From the NCBI GenBank assembly GCA_023424995.1, contig JAFADH010000340.1, positions 1 through 13,950 on the forward strand: a DNA stretch of 13,950 nt, written 5' to 3'. Origin of the DNA: Bacillota bacterium. GTDB taxonomy: Bacteria > Bacillota > Clostridia > Lachnospirales > Lachnospiraceae. Below, piece after piece: positions 1-7,139 of this stretch. A program made the translations under genes and the position numbers. Position 1 is the stretch's first letter; each line of letters begins with the position of its first letter. A model generated the notes under the pieces. It ran no database searches. It was not told the origin of the DNA and saw only the letters and a program-made list of their open reading frames with translations.

Positions 1-237
1 TGCCGCAGCAATTATAACCGTAAGGTGGGCATAGAATATATTAAAACCTTTCCATAAGGGGCGGTCCTGCAAAAAAGCGGAAAGCGGATAGAAAACATAG
101 AAACTCAATGATTTTCGCATATTTATAATGACTATCAGTACATATGATAGATAAATGATACCGAATGGTTCCTCCTATGGCGTTTATAGATTGCGGAAAG
201 CTAAGTTTCCGAATGGTATTGTAGAGATACTATACAG
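1..237. other. Intergenic stretch at the left edge, no supported gene
   Basis: I find no convincing gene. A minus-strand frame is open from ATG at 120 to the window edge (40 codons, MRKSLSFYVFYPLSAF...), hydrophobic at the N-terminus but without a ribosome binding site, so it is unproven. The nonamer CCGAATGGT occurs at 161-169 and 209-217, and a small hairpin (CGGAAA/TTTCCG) lies between 194 and 211. Confidence 0.4.
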
Positions 238-272
238 TAATGAAGCGGGATTCTCGGAATCCTGCTTCATTA
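238..272 (-). terminator. Strong hairpin after the permease gene
   Basis: A 15-bp stem with one mismatch (arms 238-252 and 258-272) and a 5-nt loop starts 22 nt after the permease stop codon. No good T-run follows on the minus strand, so it may act as a terminator or as a 3' end stabiliser, possibly for both strands. Confidence 0.6.
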
Positions 273-293
273 TTGATAAAGGACTTAATAAAG

Positions 294-2837
294 TTATTCA
301 TTCCGGTAATCTTCCGTCAGACACGCAGTAATGCTTTTTTTATAGTGCTGCTTCGTTATGCCTAAGCAATTCAGGGCTGCAAATCCCAGGAAGGCCATAT
401 AAGTAATAACAGCAGATGTTATTATTATAAAACCGCTTATTTTATAAGCTTGAAAAACTCCTGCCATTATTATTAGCCGCATAATCGTATTGATTATAAA
501 AGCTCCTGCCGTAGCATAACAGAGCGGTATAAAATGCTCATATAAATGCAGACTGAATGCCTGTCTCCGGTTAACCCCCAGAGCTCTATAGACAGCAAAC
601 TCCCTGGTTCTGTATATCATATCAAGTTTCATGATAATACTGATGCATATACTGCACATTGCCAGTAAAGCTACTATACTAGACGCTGCTACAACCAACT
701 GGATCATACCAGCATCCTTTGCCGCTTCATTCTCTGTTACATTATCCTGAAGATAAAACTGGTATTTTTGCTGTGCTGCCTGTAATAATTCACCTAATAT
801 CTTTGTTTCTCCCTTTTTTGCATCTACATAGTACATTGTATGAGTGTTAACCTTTATATACTTTAAATATACATCTTCAGGAATGTAGACATAGAGATCT
901 GCATTTCCTTCAAACAGCTCTCCAACCCCACTTTCTAAAATGCCGCCGATTGTAAGGGAAAATGCCGCTGGATTATCCTCATATGTAGATGCATAAAGTA
1001 TATCATTTACTTTATAATCAGTAATAGGGACAATGTCTCCTGAGGGCAGTAAAACCTTATTAACTATATAGCAATTACCTGACCTGACAAAATCCTCATA
1101 GGAAGGCAAGCTTGGATTCTGTGCGGACAGACGCTTATAGAATCCTTCATTTACCGACATAAAAGCTGTCGATACATAATAGACATGATCTTCTACCGGT
1201 GTCTGTACCATATCCATGCAACGTTTTGCATCAGCAGTAATCCTTTCTTCTGGAATAGCCACCTTAAGATTTGAAGTGAATCTCTTAACATAAGAATTTA
1301 TAGACGGAATTTCATCCCACAATAAATCCAGTGCATAACTGATTCCGTTTTCCAAAACATAATAATCAGATTTGTAAGCAATATCCAGTGCTCTTATACT
1401 CTGCTGATATACAGCCATACAGAAAGGTACCCCCATAGATATGGCAGACATAGCTATAACCAGGACGAAGGTCAGTATCAGATTTCTTACAGGAGCATGC
1501 TTTATATTGCTTTTTGCCAGGGAAAACAGATTTAATTCTTCCCATTTTACAGTTTTTCTATTTTGCTTCTGCTTCGTATTGTTTATATTATATTTATTAC
1601 TTTTTTTCCTAAGTTTTGAAAATTCACGGGAGGCATGAAATATTATAATTACTGGTATTATGATTAATATGGAGGTAATAGTACCCGGCAGCACCCATCC
1701 CGGCAAAGTAAGTTTTATATCATCCATATTTGTATACATAAGGTAAGGCAATAATAACTTTACACTAATGACAAACAGTAGGTATATCAAACTTCCCAGG
1801 ATACAGCCTGCGGCTCCGGTCATTAATCCCTGACTACCATAAATGATGAATATATGCCGCCTTTCTCCGCCCAAGACCCTCATCAGCTTCATATTGCCGG
1901 TATTTTCCCTGACGGACTGAAAGGTAAGAATGCACACTATGCTTAAGCCTGTTAGAATAATGAGCATTTCAAAAATATACATCCCATATTTTACGGATTT
2001 CATAAAATCGGATTCTTCTATAACATATAAAGCCTTTTCTACAAAATAATTCGTATTAAATTCTGTATTCGGATAAGCAAGCTCAAATTCCTTAACAGTT
2101 TTTCGAAGTCCTTGAAAGGATAAATCTTTACTTCTATAATATGCAGCTGCAACCTTCTGAAAATTCCCGTCACTTGCAGTTACTGCATAGCTGACATAAA
2201 TCCCGGTGGTATGATTACTGTAATCCATAATTCCGCTGACATGAAAGGTCCGGACTGCTTCCGGTTTAAACATCTCTGGTTCTCTAACATTTAGCTCCTG
2301 GGTAATCATTCCGGTCTCCTGTATCCTTGTCCCTACTTCTAATTCTATGGAACTTCCGACTTTAATTGTACCGTCTTTAATACTATTACCATTATAATCA
2401 AAATCAGAAGGAAGAACAATTTCATCCGGACTTTCCGGCCATTTCCCTTCCAGCAGCTGGTATTGAAGTAAGGAATACGAATTCCGCGGGCAACCCAGTA
2501 AAGATAAATAATAGTGGTCGATATAATATGCACTTGTACCTGTTTTTATTTCCTCCGCTATTTTATTTAATCTGGCGGAATATGTATTATCCAATATGCC
2601 GGAATAAGAAATATCCTTATTAATCGAAAGCTCCCGAAGCATATCCGGATCTGTTACGATCATCCGGATATCCCAGCGGCCTCCATAGGTATATGCATTT
2701 TCCAGCTGCATCCTGGAATAGCTGTGGTACGCTGCATTAATTGCTAGAATAAAAAAAATCGAAATGGCCGCTGTACAGCAAATCAACAGGGTGCGTCTCT
2801 TCTGCTTCTTCAGCATTCTATAAGCCAGACTTATCAT
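294..2837 (-). CDS. FtsX-type ABC transporter permease, double-module (847 residues)
   Basis: GAGGTGG lies 4 nt before the ATG. The layout is two FtsX/MacB-type halves. Half one: a membrane helix at about 16-36, an extracytoplasmic domain to about 280, then three helices to about 405 containing the family-typical cytoplasmic turn MKLMRVLGGERR. Half two: a helix at about 455-478, a second extracytoplasmic domain (about 480-695) and three helices with MIYRTREFAVYRALGVNRRQ, the same kind of coupling turn. Eight helices in one chain mean one copy could serve a dimer of the ATPase encoded just upstream. Such permeases transmit ATP-driven movement to the outside rather than forming a simple channel. 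Two large external domains suggest binding of an external ligand, perhaps the neighbouring secreted protein. No BceB-like single large loop is seen. Confidence 0.92.
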   Translation of the reverse strand: MISLAYRMLKKQKRRTLLICCTAAISIFFILAINAAYHSYSRMQLENAYTYGGRWDIRMIVTDPDMLRELSINKDISYSGILDNTYSARLNKIAEEIKTGTSAYYIDHYYLSLLGCPRNSYSLLQYQLLEGKWPESPDEIVLPSDFDYNGNSIKDGTIKVGSSIELEVGTRIQETGMITQELNVREPEMFKPEAVRTFHVSGIMDYSNHTTGIYVSYAVTASDGNFQKVAAAYYRSKDLSFQGLRKTVKEFELAYPNTEFNTNYFVEKALYVIEESDFMKSVKYGMYIFEMLIILTGLSIVCILTFQSVRENTGNMKLMRVLGGERRHIFIIYGSQGLMTGAAGCILGSLIYLLFVISVKLLLPYLMYTNMDDIKLTLPGWVLPGTITSILIIIPVIIIFHASREFSKLRKKSNKYNINNTKQKQNRKTVKWEELNLFSLAKSNIKHAPVRNLILTFVLVIAMSAISMGVPFCMAVYQQSIRALDIAYKSDYYVLENGISYALDLLWDEIPSINSYVKRFTSNLKVAIPEERITADAKRCMDMVQTPVEDHVYYVSTAFMSVNEGFYKRLSAQNPSLPSYEDFVRSGNCYIVNKVLLPSGDIVPITDYKVNDILYASTYEDNPAAFSLTIGGILESGVGELFEGNADLYVYIPEDVYLKYIKVNTHTMYYVDAKKGETKILGELLQAAQQKYQFYLQDNVTENEAAKDAGMIQLVVAASSIVALLAMCSICISIIMKLDMIYRTREFAVYRALGVNRRQAFSLHLYEHFIPLCYATAGAFIINTIMRLIIMAGVFQAYKISGFIIITSAVITYMAFLGFAALNCLGITKQHYKKSITACLTEDYRNE

Positions 2838-3511
2838 ATTCCCACCTCATCGTTAAGAAACCTTCCGTCACTCATCACGACGATACGGTCTGCAAATGCT
2901 GCGATATCCTTATCGTGGGTGACCATGACGATAGTCTGCTTCAATTCCCTCGAACATTCCTTTAAAAGTTTAATAACCTTCAACGAATTTTCCGAATCCA
3001 GATTACCAGTCGGTTCATCTGCCAATATAACAGATGGCTTTAATAAAAGAGCGCGTGCAATGGCAGTTCTTTGTTTTTCGCCTCCGGACAGTTGGGCAGG
3101 ATAAAAGGCTCGCCTTTCCTGCAGTTCAAGCATTTCCATAATTGTTTTCATATAATGCATATCTGGTTTTTCTTTTTTAAAAATAAAGGGCAGCAATATA
3201 TTCTCTTTTACTGTCAATTCGGAAATCAGGTTATAGTTTTGAAATATTACAGCAACTTTACTGCGCCGCAGTTCTGCCAGCTCACTTTCAGGTTTGTTTG
3301 AAATTAATTCATTCTCTAAATAATATTCGCCGGAATCAGCCGAATCAACTGTAGCCAGTATATTGATTAAGGTAGTTTTTCCACAGCCGCTTTTACCCAT
3401 GATAGAGACAAATTCCCGTTCTTCTACGGAAAAATCCACATGGTATAAGGCAGTCACCCGAGAATCTCCGTGACCATATACTTTTGTTAATTTACTGGTA
3501 CGAATAATCAT
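2834..3511 (-). CDS. ABC transporter ATP-binding protein (MacB/LolD/BceA-like)
   Basis: 225 residues from ATG at 3511, chosen because GAGG stands 8 nt upstream; an in-frame TTG at 3556 would add 15 residues but lies inside the inverted repeat at 3544-3556 and has no good ribosome site. All ATPase motifs are intact: Walker A GKSGCGKT (39-46), Q-loop Q91, signature LSGGEKQR (141-148), Walker B VILADEPTG (161-169) and switch H199 (VTHD). The sequence class is the one that pairs with FtsX-type mechanotransmission permeases. Its TGA overlaps the ATG of the permease (ATGA), so the two subunits are coupled in translation and surely form one complex. Likely roles are export, immunity or peptide-antibiotic resistance and sensing. 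Confidence 0.95.
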   Translation of the reverse strand: MIIRTSKLTKVYGHGDSRVTALYHVDFSVEEREFVSIMGKSGCGKTTLINILATVDSADSGEYYLENELISNKPESELAELRRSKVAVIFQNYNLISELTVKENILLPFIFKKEKPDMHYMKTIMEMLELQERRAFYPAQLSGGEKQRTAIARALLLKPSVILADEPTGNLDSENSLKVIKLLKECSRELKQTIVMVTHDKDIAAFADRIVVMSDGRFLNDEVGI

Positions 3512-3543
3512 ATGTTCTTCCTCGCTTTCAGCTAACAATTGAA

Positions 3544-3627
3544 GAGTCTGTCCCAATTAATTTATACATGATAGTAACAGAAGCATATTCTGGAAGCTTC
3601 ATGCATTAATATTTTTGGAACAGACTC
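3544..3627. repeat. 84-bp segment with 13-bp terminal inverted repeats
   Basis: GAGTCTGTCCCAA (3544-3556) and TTGGAACAGACTC (3615-3627) are inverted copies with 12 of 13 positions matching. They enclose an AT-rich core with a small GAAGC/GCTTC hairpin. The segment lies between the secreted-protein gene and the ABC gene. No clear target duplication flanks it. It may be a miniature element or an intergenic RNA structure that sets relative expression of the two genes. Confidence 0.5.
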
Positions 3628-3656
3628 ATTTATTATGTTATATTTCCTTCCTAAGA

Positions 3657-4073
3657 TTATTTAAAATCCCAAACTCCATGCAGTATGTCTTGGGTACCAA
3701 TTTGAGCTGTCCATGCCTCGAGGCACACTCGTTGACCTGCATATAATTCAATATTTGAATACACACCCATCCATGTTGTGGAATCTTTGGGCGCCAATGT
3801 ATTCGGATTTGAATAGATAAGCAAAGCGTCACCTGAGACGCAAAGCGTTCTGCAATACAGGGCATCCCTTACACCTCCCCAGTACTGTGGTGTAATATAG
3901 GAGCCTTGTACGGTTGTAGTCTTCACATATAAACCCGTTCTTATATGTGTGCCATCTGCAGGTAAAGTGTGTTCAACATTTAATGTCCCTGCTTCTGCCA
4001 GATTAGAAGTATATAGTATGAGACAAATGCATATTCCTAAGATACTTGTCATTTTTTTAATTAATTTTTTCAT
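3657..4073 (-). CDS. Small secreted protein of unknown function
   Basis: 138 residues with AGGAGAAGGG upstream of the ATG. The N-terminus is a classic signal peptide: basic (MKKLIKKM), hydrophobic core (about 9-21) and cleavage site AEA before G29. The mature part of about 110 residues looks beta-rich, with three cysteines (C74, C78, C117), tryptophans at 65, 101, 121 and 135, and the end GVWDFK. I do not recognise the family with certainty. Its place just before an ABC ATPase and FtsX permease, and the pattern of alternating hydrophobic strands ending in a W-D motif, recall small exported proteins seen next to such transporters in Firmicutes; that link is inference. Possible roles are a bacteriocin-like or toxin-like exported protein, a signal sensed by the module, or a surface factor. 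Confidence 0.75.
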   Translation of the reverse strand: MKKLIKKMTSILGICICLILYTSNLAEAGTLNVEHTLPADGTHIRTGLYVKTTTVQGSYITPQYWGGVRDALYCRTLCVSGDALLIYSNPNTLAPKDSTTWMGVYSNIELYAGQRVCLEAWTAQIGTQDILHGVWDFK

Positions 4074-4171
4074 AGCTAATTCCCTTCTCCTATTTATAGA
4101 TTTTCATATGAAGCAGATATTTACTCAATAAATAATCAATGGTATCACCTTCTCTTCTATATTATGGATAT

Positions 4172-4201
4172 ATAATACATCATATGGGAATTCAGTGTAA
4201 A
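4172..4201 (-). promoter_or_regulatory. Putative promoter of the secreted-protein/ABC module
   Basis: The minus strand has TTTACA (4201-4196), an 18-bp spacer and TATTAT (4177-4172), each one base from consensus. Initiation near 4165 gives a leader of about 90 nt. Confidence 0.55.
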
Positions 4202-4218
4202 GCCATATTAATTACTCT

Positions 4219-4247
4219 TAAGAGAAGATTAAGAATTGTAAGAGAAG
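4219..4247 (-). promoter_or_regulatory. Operator-like direct repeats upstream of the secreted-protein promoter
   Basis: TAAGAGAAG occurs at 4219-4227 and again at 4239-4247, exactly 20 bp apart, with a third half-match TAAGAA at 4230-4235. The group lies 18 bp upstream of the -35 element below. Tandem repeats with about one-turn spacing in this position are typical of activator sites for OmpR-family response regulators, which often control FtsX-type ABC modules in Firmicutes. No regulator gene is visible in the window. Confidence 0.5.
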
Positions 4248-4340
4248 TGTAATATATTGGTCAATATCAACAAAGCAGAATTTTCCATCTTCTGAAGCAG
4301 GAATTCTATAATACATACTTATATAACCAACTGAAACGAC

Positions 4341-4383
4341 AAAAGGAGAAGGAAAGATACCCGCCGGTTCCTCTCCTTCTCCT
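4341..4383 (-). terminator. Hairpin terminator after the BofC-like gene
   Basis: On the minus strand AGGAGAAGGA pairs perfectly with TCCTTCTCCT across a 20-nt loop, and TTTTGTCGTTT follows. It starts 30 nt after the stop codon. The T-tract is short, so termination may be partial. Confidence 0.6.
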
Positions 4384-4413
4384 CTTACCTTTATTGATAA
4401 ATCAACCGTATGG

Positions 4414-5079
4414 TTAACTTGAATAGCTTTCCAGCAGCGAGTACAGCTCCTCCTCGCTATTCACATAGATACCCTGAATTAATGCGATTCTGTCTTCCTC
4501 GGGCAGATCTTTTGCCTCGATATGTGTATAATAGCGGACACTCTTCAGGTCACTGTTATATACGACCACATAACCGTCCTTAATCACTACATAGAAACGA
4601 TACGGTACAAAGTCTTCATTATAGCTTTTCTTTATCCTGATCTCATCTTCATGAAAATATACAAGCTCATAGGAAATCAGCCCTTTGTTATACTCCGATA
4701 AGGGCATATCATCCATATAGGCTGTGATATAATCAATGACCTGTTCCCGGGTAAGCCCTATGAGCTCGGCAGGCGGATTTAATATTTTGGTATCCGTCGT
4801 ATCCGTCTTCATATCATAGATTTCAAGGGTATACTGGGTCGTAGGCTGAACGGTCGTCTCAGCCGTATCAATAACATCCACGGTCTCATCATCCTGTTCC
4901 GTGTCCTCCTGGGAGGGCTGTGTATTCACCAGCAATTCATAGAGCTTGTCATTTTGTTCCACTGCCCGTTTATTAAAATCATTTAATGCATGCAGATAGC
5001 TTAAATAATAGCATGTCGTAAACATGACGCATAAAAACACGAAGCTTATGAGATAAATTGATGCCTTCTTCCATTTCAT
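4414..5079 (-). CDS. Membrane-anchored protein with a BofC C-terminal-like domain
   Basis: 221 residues with AAAGGAG upstream of the ATG. A single N-terminal membrane segment (about residues 7-29) is followed by a short coiled, polar stretch and an acidic, threonine-rich linker (about 50-85). The folded domain (about 98-221) carries YRFYVVIKDGYVVVYNSD (161-178), then LPEEDRIALIQGIYVNSEEELYSLLESY near the end, the pattern I associate with the BofC C-terminal domain. In Bacillus subtilis BofC is a forespore protein that restrains the SpoIVB protease in the sigma-K checkpoint. Here only the C-terminal domain is recognisable and the anchor replaces the export signal, so a different partner is possible. 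Upstream lies the phoH-fragment segment, downstream a hairpin terminator. Confidence 0.75.
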   Translation of the reverse strand: MKWKKASIYLISFVFLCVMFTTCYYLSYLHALNDFNKRAVEQNDKLYELLVNTQPSQEDTEQDDETVDVIDTAETTVQPTTQYTLEIYDMKTDTTDTKILNPPAELIGLTREQVIDYITAYMDDMPLSEYNKGLISYELVYFHEDEIRIKKSYNEDFVPYRFYVVIKDGYVVVYNSDLKSVRYYTHIEAKDLPEEDRIALIQGIYVNSEEELYSLLESYSS

Positions 5080-5193
5080 ACGGAATCACTCCTTTGGCAA
5101 TATTATCCCCAGTAATTTCATATTTATACAAAACTGGATAATATGGGAAAATGATTCCTATGAAATTTATATATGTTTTTAATAATACGGGTG

Positions 5194-5248
5194 TCTTCCA
5201 CCGGGTACCAAATCCGGTCTTGAGGTAGCACTGAAAGTATTGGGTAAG
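5194..5248 (+). pseudogene. phoH: 55-bp fragment of the window's own phoH gene
   Basis: The plus strand here equals the phoH coding strand (reverse complement of 10781-10835) at 54 of 55 positions. The one difference is a silent CCG to CCA change in the codon for P269. It corresponds to PhoH residues 268-285 (LPPGTKSGLEVALKVLGK). The match stops sharply on both sides. It has no start codon and no coding value. Transcription through the local minus-strand genes would make RNA complementary to the phoH mRNA. Confidence 0.9.
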
Positions 5249-5255
5249 TTAGTAT

Positions 5256-5283
5256 AATGAATATGCATGTATCTATATTCATT
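5256..5283. repeat. Hairpin inside the phoH-fragment segment
   Basis: Perfect 9-bp inverted repeat AATGAATAT / ATATTCATT around a 10-nt loop, located 7 bp from the end of the phoH copy. It is AT-rich with no T-tail, so it is not a standard terminator. Confidence 0.5.
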
Positions 5284-5318
5284 CATTTACATAAATTTGA
5301 CTTGTGACACCCGTATCG

Positions 5319-6998
5319 CTATAATAGCCTTATTTTCTTAAGTATTCTTACCAGCTTATGCCCTTGTGGTATAAATTCCAGCTCACTTTCACTGACCCCC
5401 CGCAAGAATACAAGCAGCAGGAAGTAAATAATAACCGCAGCGATCATGGCAACCAGCACCGATAACAGCATGCTTTTTGTCCATAGCTCCATCCCCAAAT
5501 AGATAAAGTATGTAGCCGCACCCATAAGGCCTGCACTGACAAAAGGAATAACAAAAGTCTTAATGATCTCCTGACGGTAATCCAGATATTTCTCCACGGA
5601 CAGCCAGTTTAGGATACATACTACCAGGGGGAAGGTAACATTACCGATCACCAGGGAATAGATGCTCAGATGGGTAAATTGCAGCAGGCAGAATACCAAT
5701 ATTACATGAATTCCTAAAGAAATAGCCGAATTGATTACCGGAACCCGCATTCTTCCTATCCCCTGCAATATCGCCGTAGTTATGGTGGATAACGCGAAAA
5801 ATACAATGGATATGGAACCGAGAACCATGACATTGGTGATTAGCTTGGAGCTGTCCCCAAAGATTAAGGTCATAATCGGTGAAGCGAGAACTGCCATTCC
5901 GATAAATGCAGGGATAGCGACGATCATGTTAAATTTAATCGCAACATGGACCTTCGACCGGATAACATCATGCCAGCCCCTTACTCTGTCTGCGGAGATA
6001 GAGGTTACAATCGCAGCTCCGATGGATGCGGCAATTGCCACGGGAACATTGGTAATTGTACGGTATTCACCGCTATAGATTCCGATTAACTTGCTCCGGT
6101 ATTCTTCCGTATAATGCTGACCGGAAACCGCTCCCTTTAAGACCTCCATATCAAAGGAGGATATCTCTTTATTATTCATGATATGACCGAATAATGCATT
6201 ATCCAATAAGCCGCTTATCTGGAAGACAGTCTGGCTTAAGATAACCGGAGCGATGGTCATAACCAGCAGCCGGAAGATCGTTCCGTAGGATTCCGGATTC
6301 TCGGTCCGGTCGCTTCGTATCTGCCTGCTCATCACCGGATTATAAATTACAAATACAAATAATAAGAAGATAAGTCCGATACATGCGCCTGCAAAGGTAC
6401 CGAGAGTTCCGCCCGCTGCTCCGTACGCCGCCACATTCATGGAAGCGCTGTAGTTCTTGACCAGAATATAACTTGCTGCTATGCTGACGATCGCATTCAC
6501 TATCTGCTCAATCACCTGGGATACCGCAGTCGGTATGGTAGTATTCTTCCCTTGGAAAAAGCCGCGTAATACACCCATAATGGCAAAGATAAATATGGTT
6601 GGGGCCAATACACGCAGAGGCAATGCCGTACTTGGCATATCGAATATTGCGGAAGAAAAGAAGTCTGCTCCGAAGAATACAACGGAGGTGGCAACTCCGC
6701 CTGCGACTGCCGCCATAGCCATGGCACACAGGAAGATTTGATAGGCATTCTTATGCTCTTTATTCACCCTGCGGACTGCAACCAGTCTGGATACCGCAAT
6801 GGGTAAACTGTAGGAGGATAATATAAGGGTAATATTGTAGATCTCAAAGGAATTTGAATAATACCCCATACCCTCCTGCCCTATAATCCGAATCATCGGA
6901 AACCGGTATATTAAACCGATGATTCGTACTAACAGTGAGGCAATGGCCAATATAGTCCCCTGTACCATAAAATGATTGCTTTTGCTTCTTGCAGACAT
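5319..6998 (-). CDS. MurJ/SpoVB-type lipid-linked oligosaccharide flippase (MVF/PST family)
   Basis: 559 residues from ATG at 6998, chosen because AAAGGAG stands 6 nt upstream; an ATT/ATG-rich extension further upstream lacks such a site. About 14 hydrophobic segments span the whole protein. The N-terminus (GTILAIASLLVRIIGLIYRFPMIR, split by a turn) and IIGQEGMGYYSNSFEIYNI resemble Bacillus SpoVB/YtgP (MurJ), which move lipid II or related polyprenyl-linked sugars outward for peptidoglycan or cortex synthesis. SpoVB and YtgP are about 520-545 residues, so this is slightly longer. It has a polar loop near residues 230-245 (RQIRSDRTENPES) and one after DNALFGHIMNNKE. Whether it serves vegetative wall, cortex or another polymer cannot be told from sequence alone. 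Its stop codon lies 2 bp before the phoH-fragment segment. Confidence 0.88.
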   Translation of the reverse strand: MSARSKSNHFMVQGTILAIASLLVRIIGLIYRFPMIRIIGQEGMGYYSNSFEIYNITLILSSYSLPIAVSRLVAVRRVNKEHKNAYQIFLCAMAMAAVAGGVATSVVFFGADFFSSAIFDMPSTALPLRVLAPTIFIFAIMGVLRGFFQGKNTTIPTAVSQVIEQIVNAIVSIAASYILVKNYSASMNVAAYGAAGGTLGTFAGACIGLIFLLFVFVIYNPVMSRQIRSDRTENPESYGTIFRLLVMTIAPVILSQTVFQISGLLDNALFGHIMNNKEISSFDMEVLKGAVSGQHYTEEYRSKLIGIYSGEYRTITNVPVAIAASIGAAIVTSISADRVRGWHDVIRSKVHVAIKFNMIVAIPAFIGMAVLASPIMTLIFGDSSKLITNVMVLGSISIVFFALSTITTAILQGIGRMRVPVINSAISLGIHVILVFCLLQFTHLSIYSLVIGNVTFPLVVCILNWLSVEKYLDYRQEIIKTFVIPFVSAGLMGAATYFIYLGMELWTKSMLLSVLVAMIAAVIIYFLLLVFLRGVSESELEFIPQGHKLVRILKKIRLL

Positions 6999-7139
6999 AG
7001 CTTTCTCCTTTATAATCAAAGGTTGACTTGTCCCAATGTCCTATCATGCTTATTTCATATATGATTACCTGTAACAGCTTACATCAGGGCCAAATCAATC
7101 TTTTTATCATGGTATAAAGTATTTGATAAATCCTTGGTA

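Larger units (their letters stand above)
5185..5316. repeat. 132-bp segment bounded by 11-bp inverted repeats
   Basis: Perfect terminal inverted repeats ATACGGGTGTC (5185-5195) and GACACCCGTAT (5306-5316) enclose a copy of part of phoH (5194-5248) and an AT-rich hairpin (5256-5283). It fills most of the spacer between the flippase and the BofC-like gene. No flanking target duplication is apparent. It may be a small mobile cassette or a structured RNA with paired ends. Confidence 0.65.

Noticed and set aside
1441..1638. Plus-strand reading frames opposite the permease, flippase and other genes
   Set aside because: They lie antisense to well-supported genes, lack ribosome sites and show no recognisable motifs.
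3512..3556. N-terminal extension of the ABC ATPase from a TTG at 3556
   Set aside because: It has no ribosome binding site, lies in an inverted repeat, and adds residues before the normal family start; the ATG at 3511 has a good site.
5080..5184. Forespore-type promoter (CATATTA) before the BofC-like gene
   Set aside because: The -10 fits the sigma-F/G pattern but no matching -35 lies at the right distance; the AT-rich region gives such matches by chance.
5185..5316. Simple intrinsic terminator of the flippase gene
   Set aside because: The 11-bp arms are separated by 110 bp and are not followed by a T-run, so they cannot act as a standard terminator.
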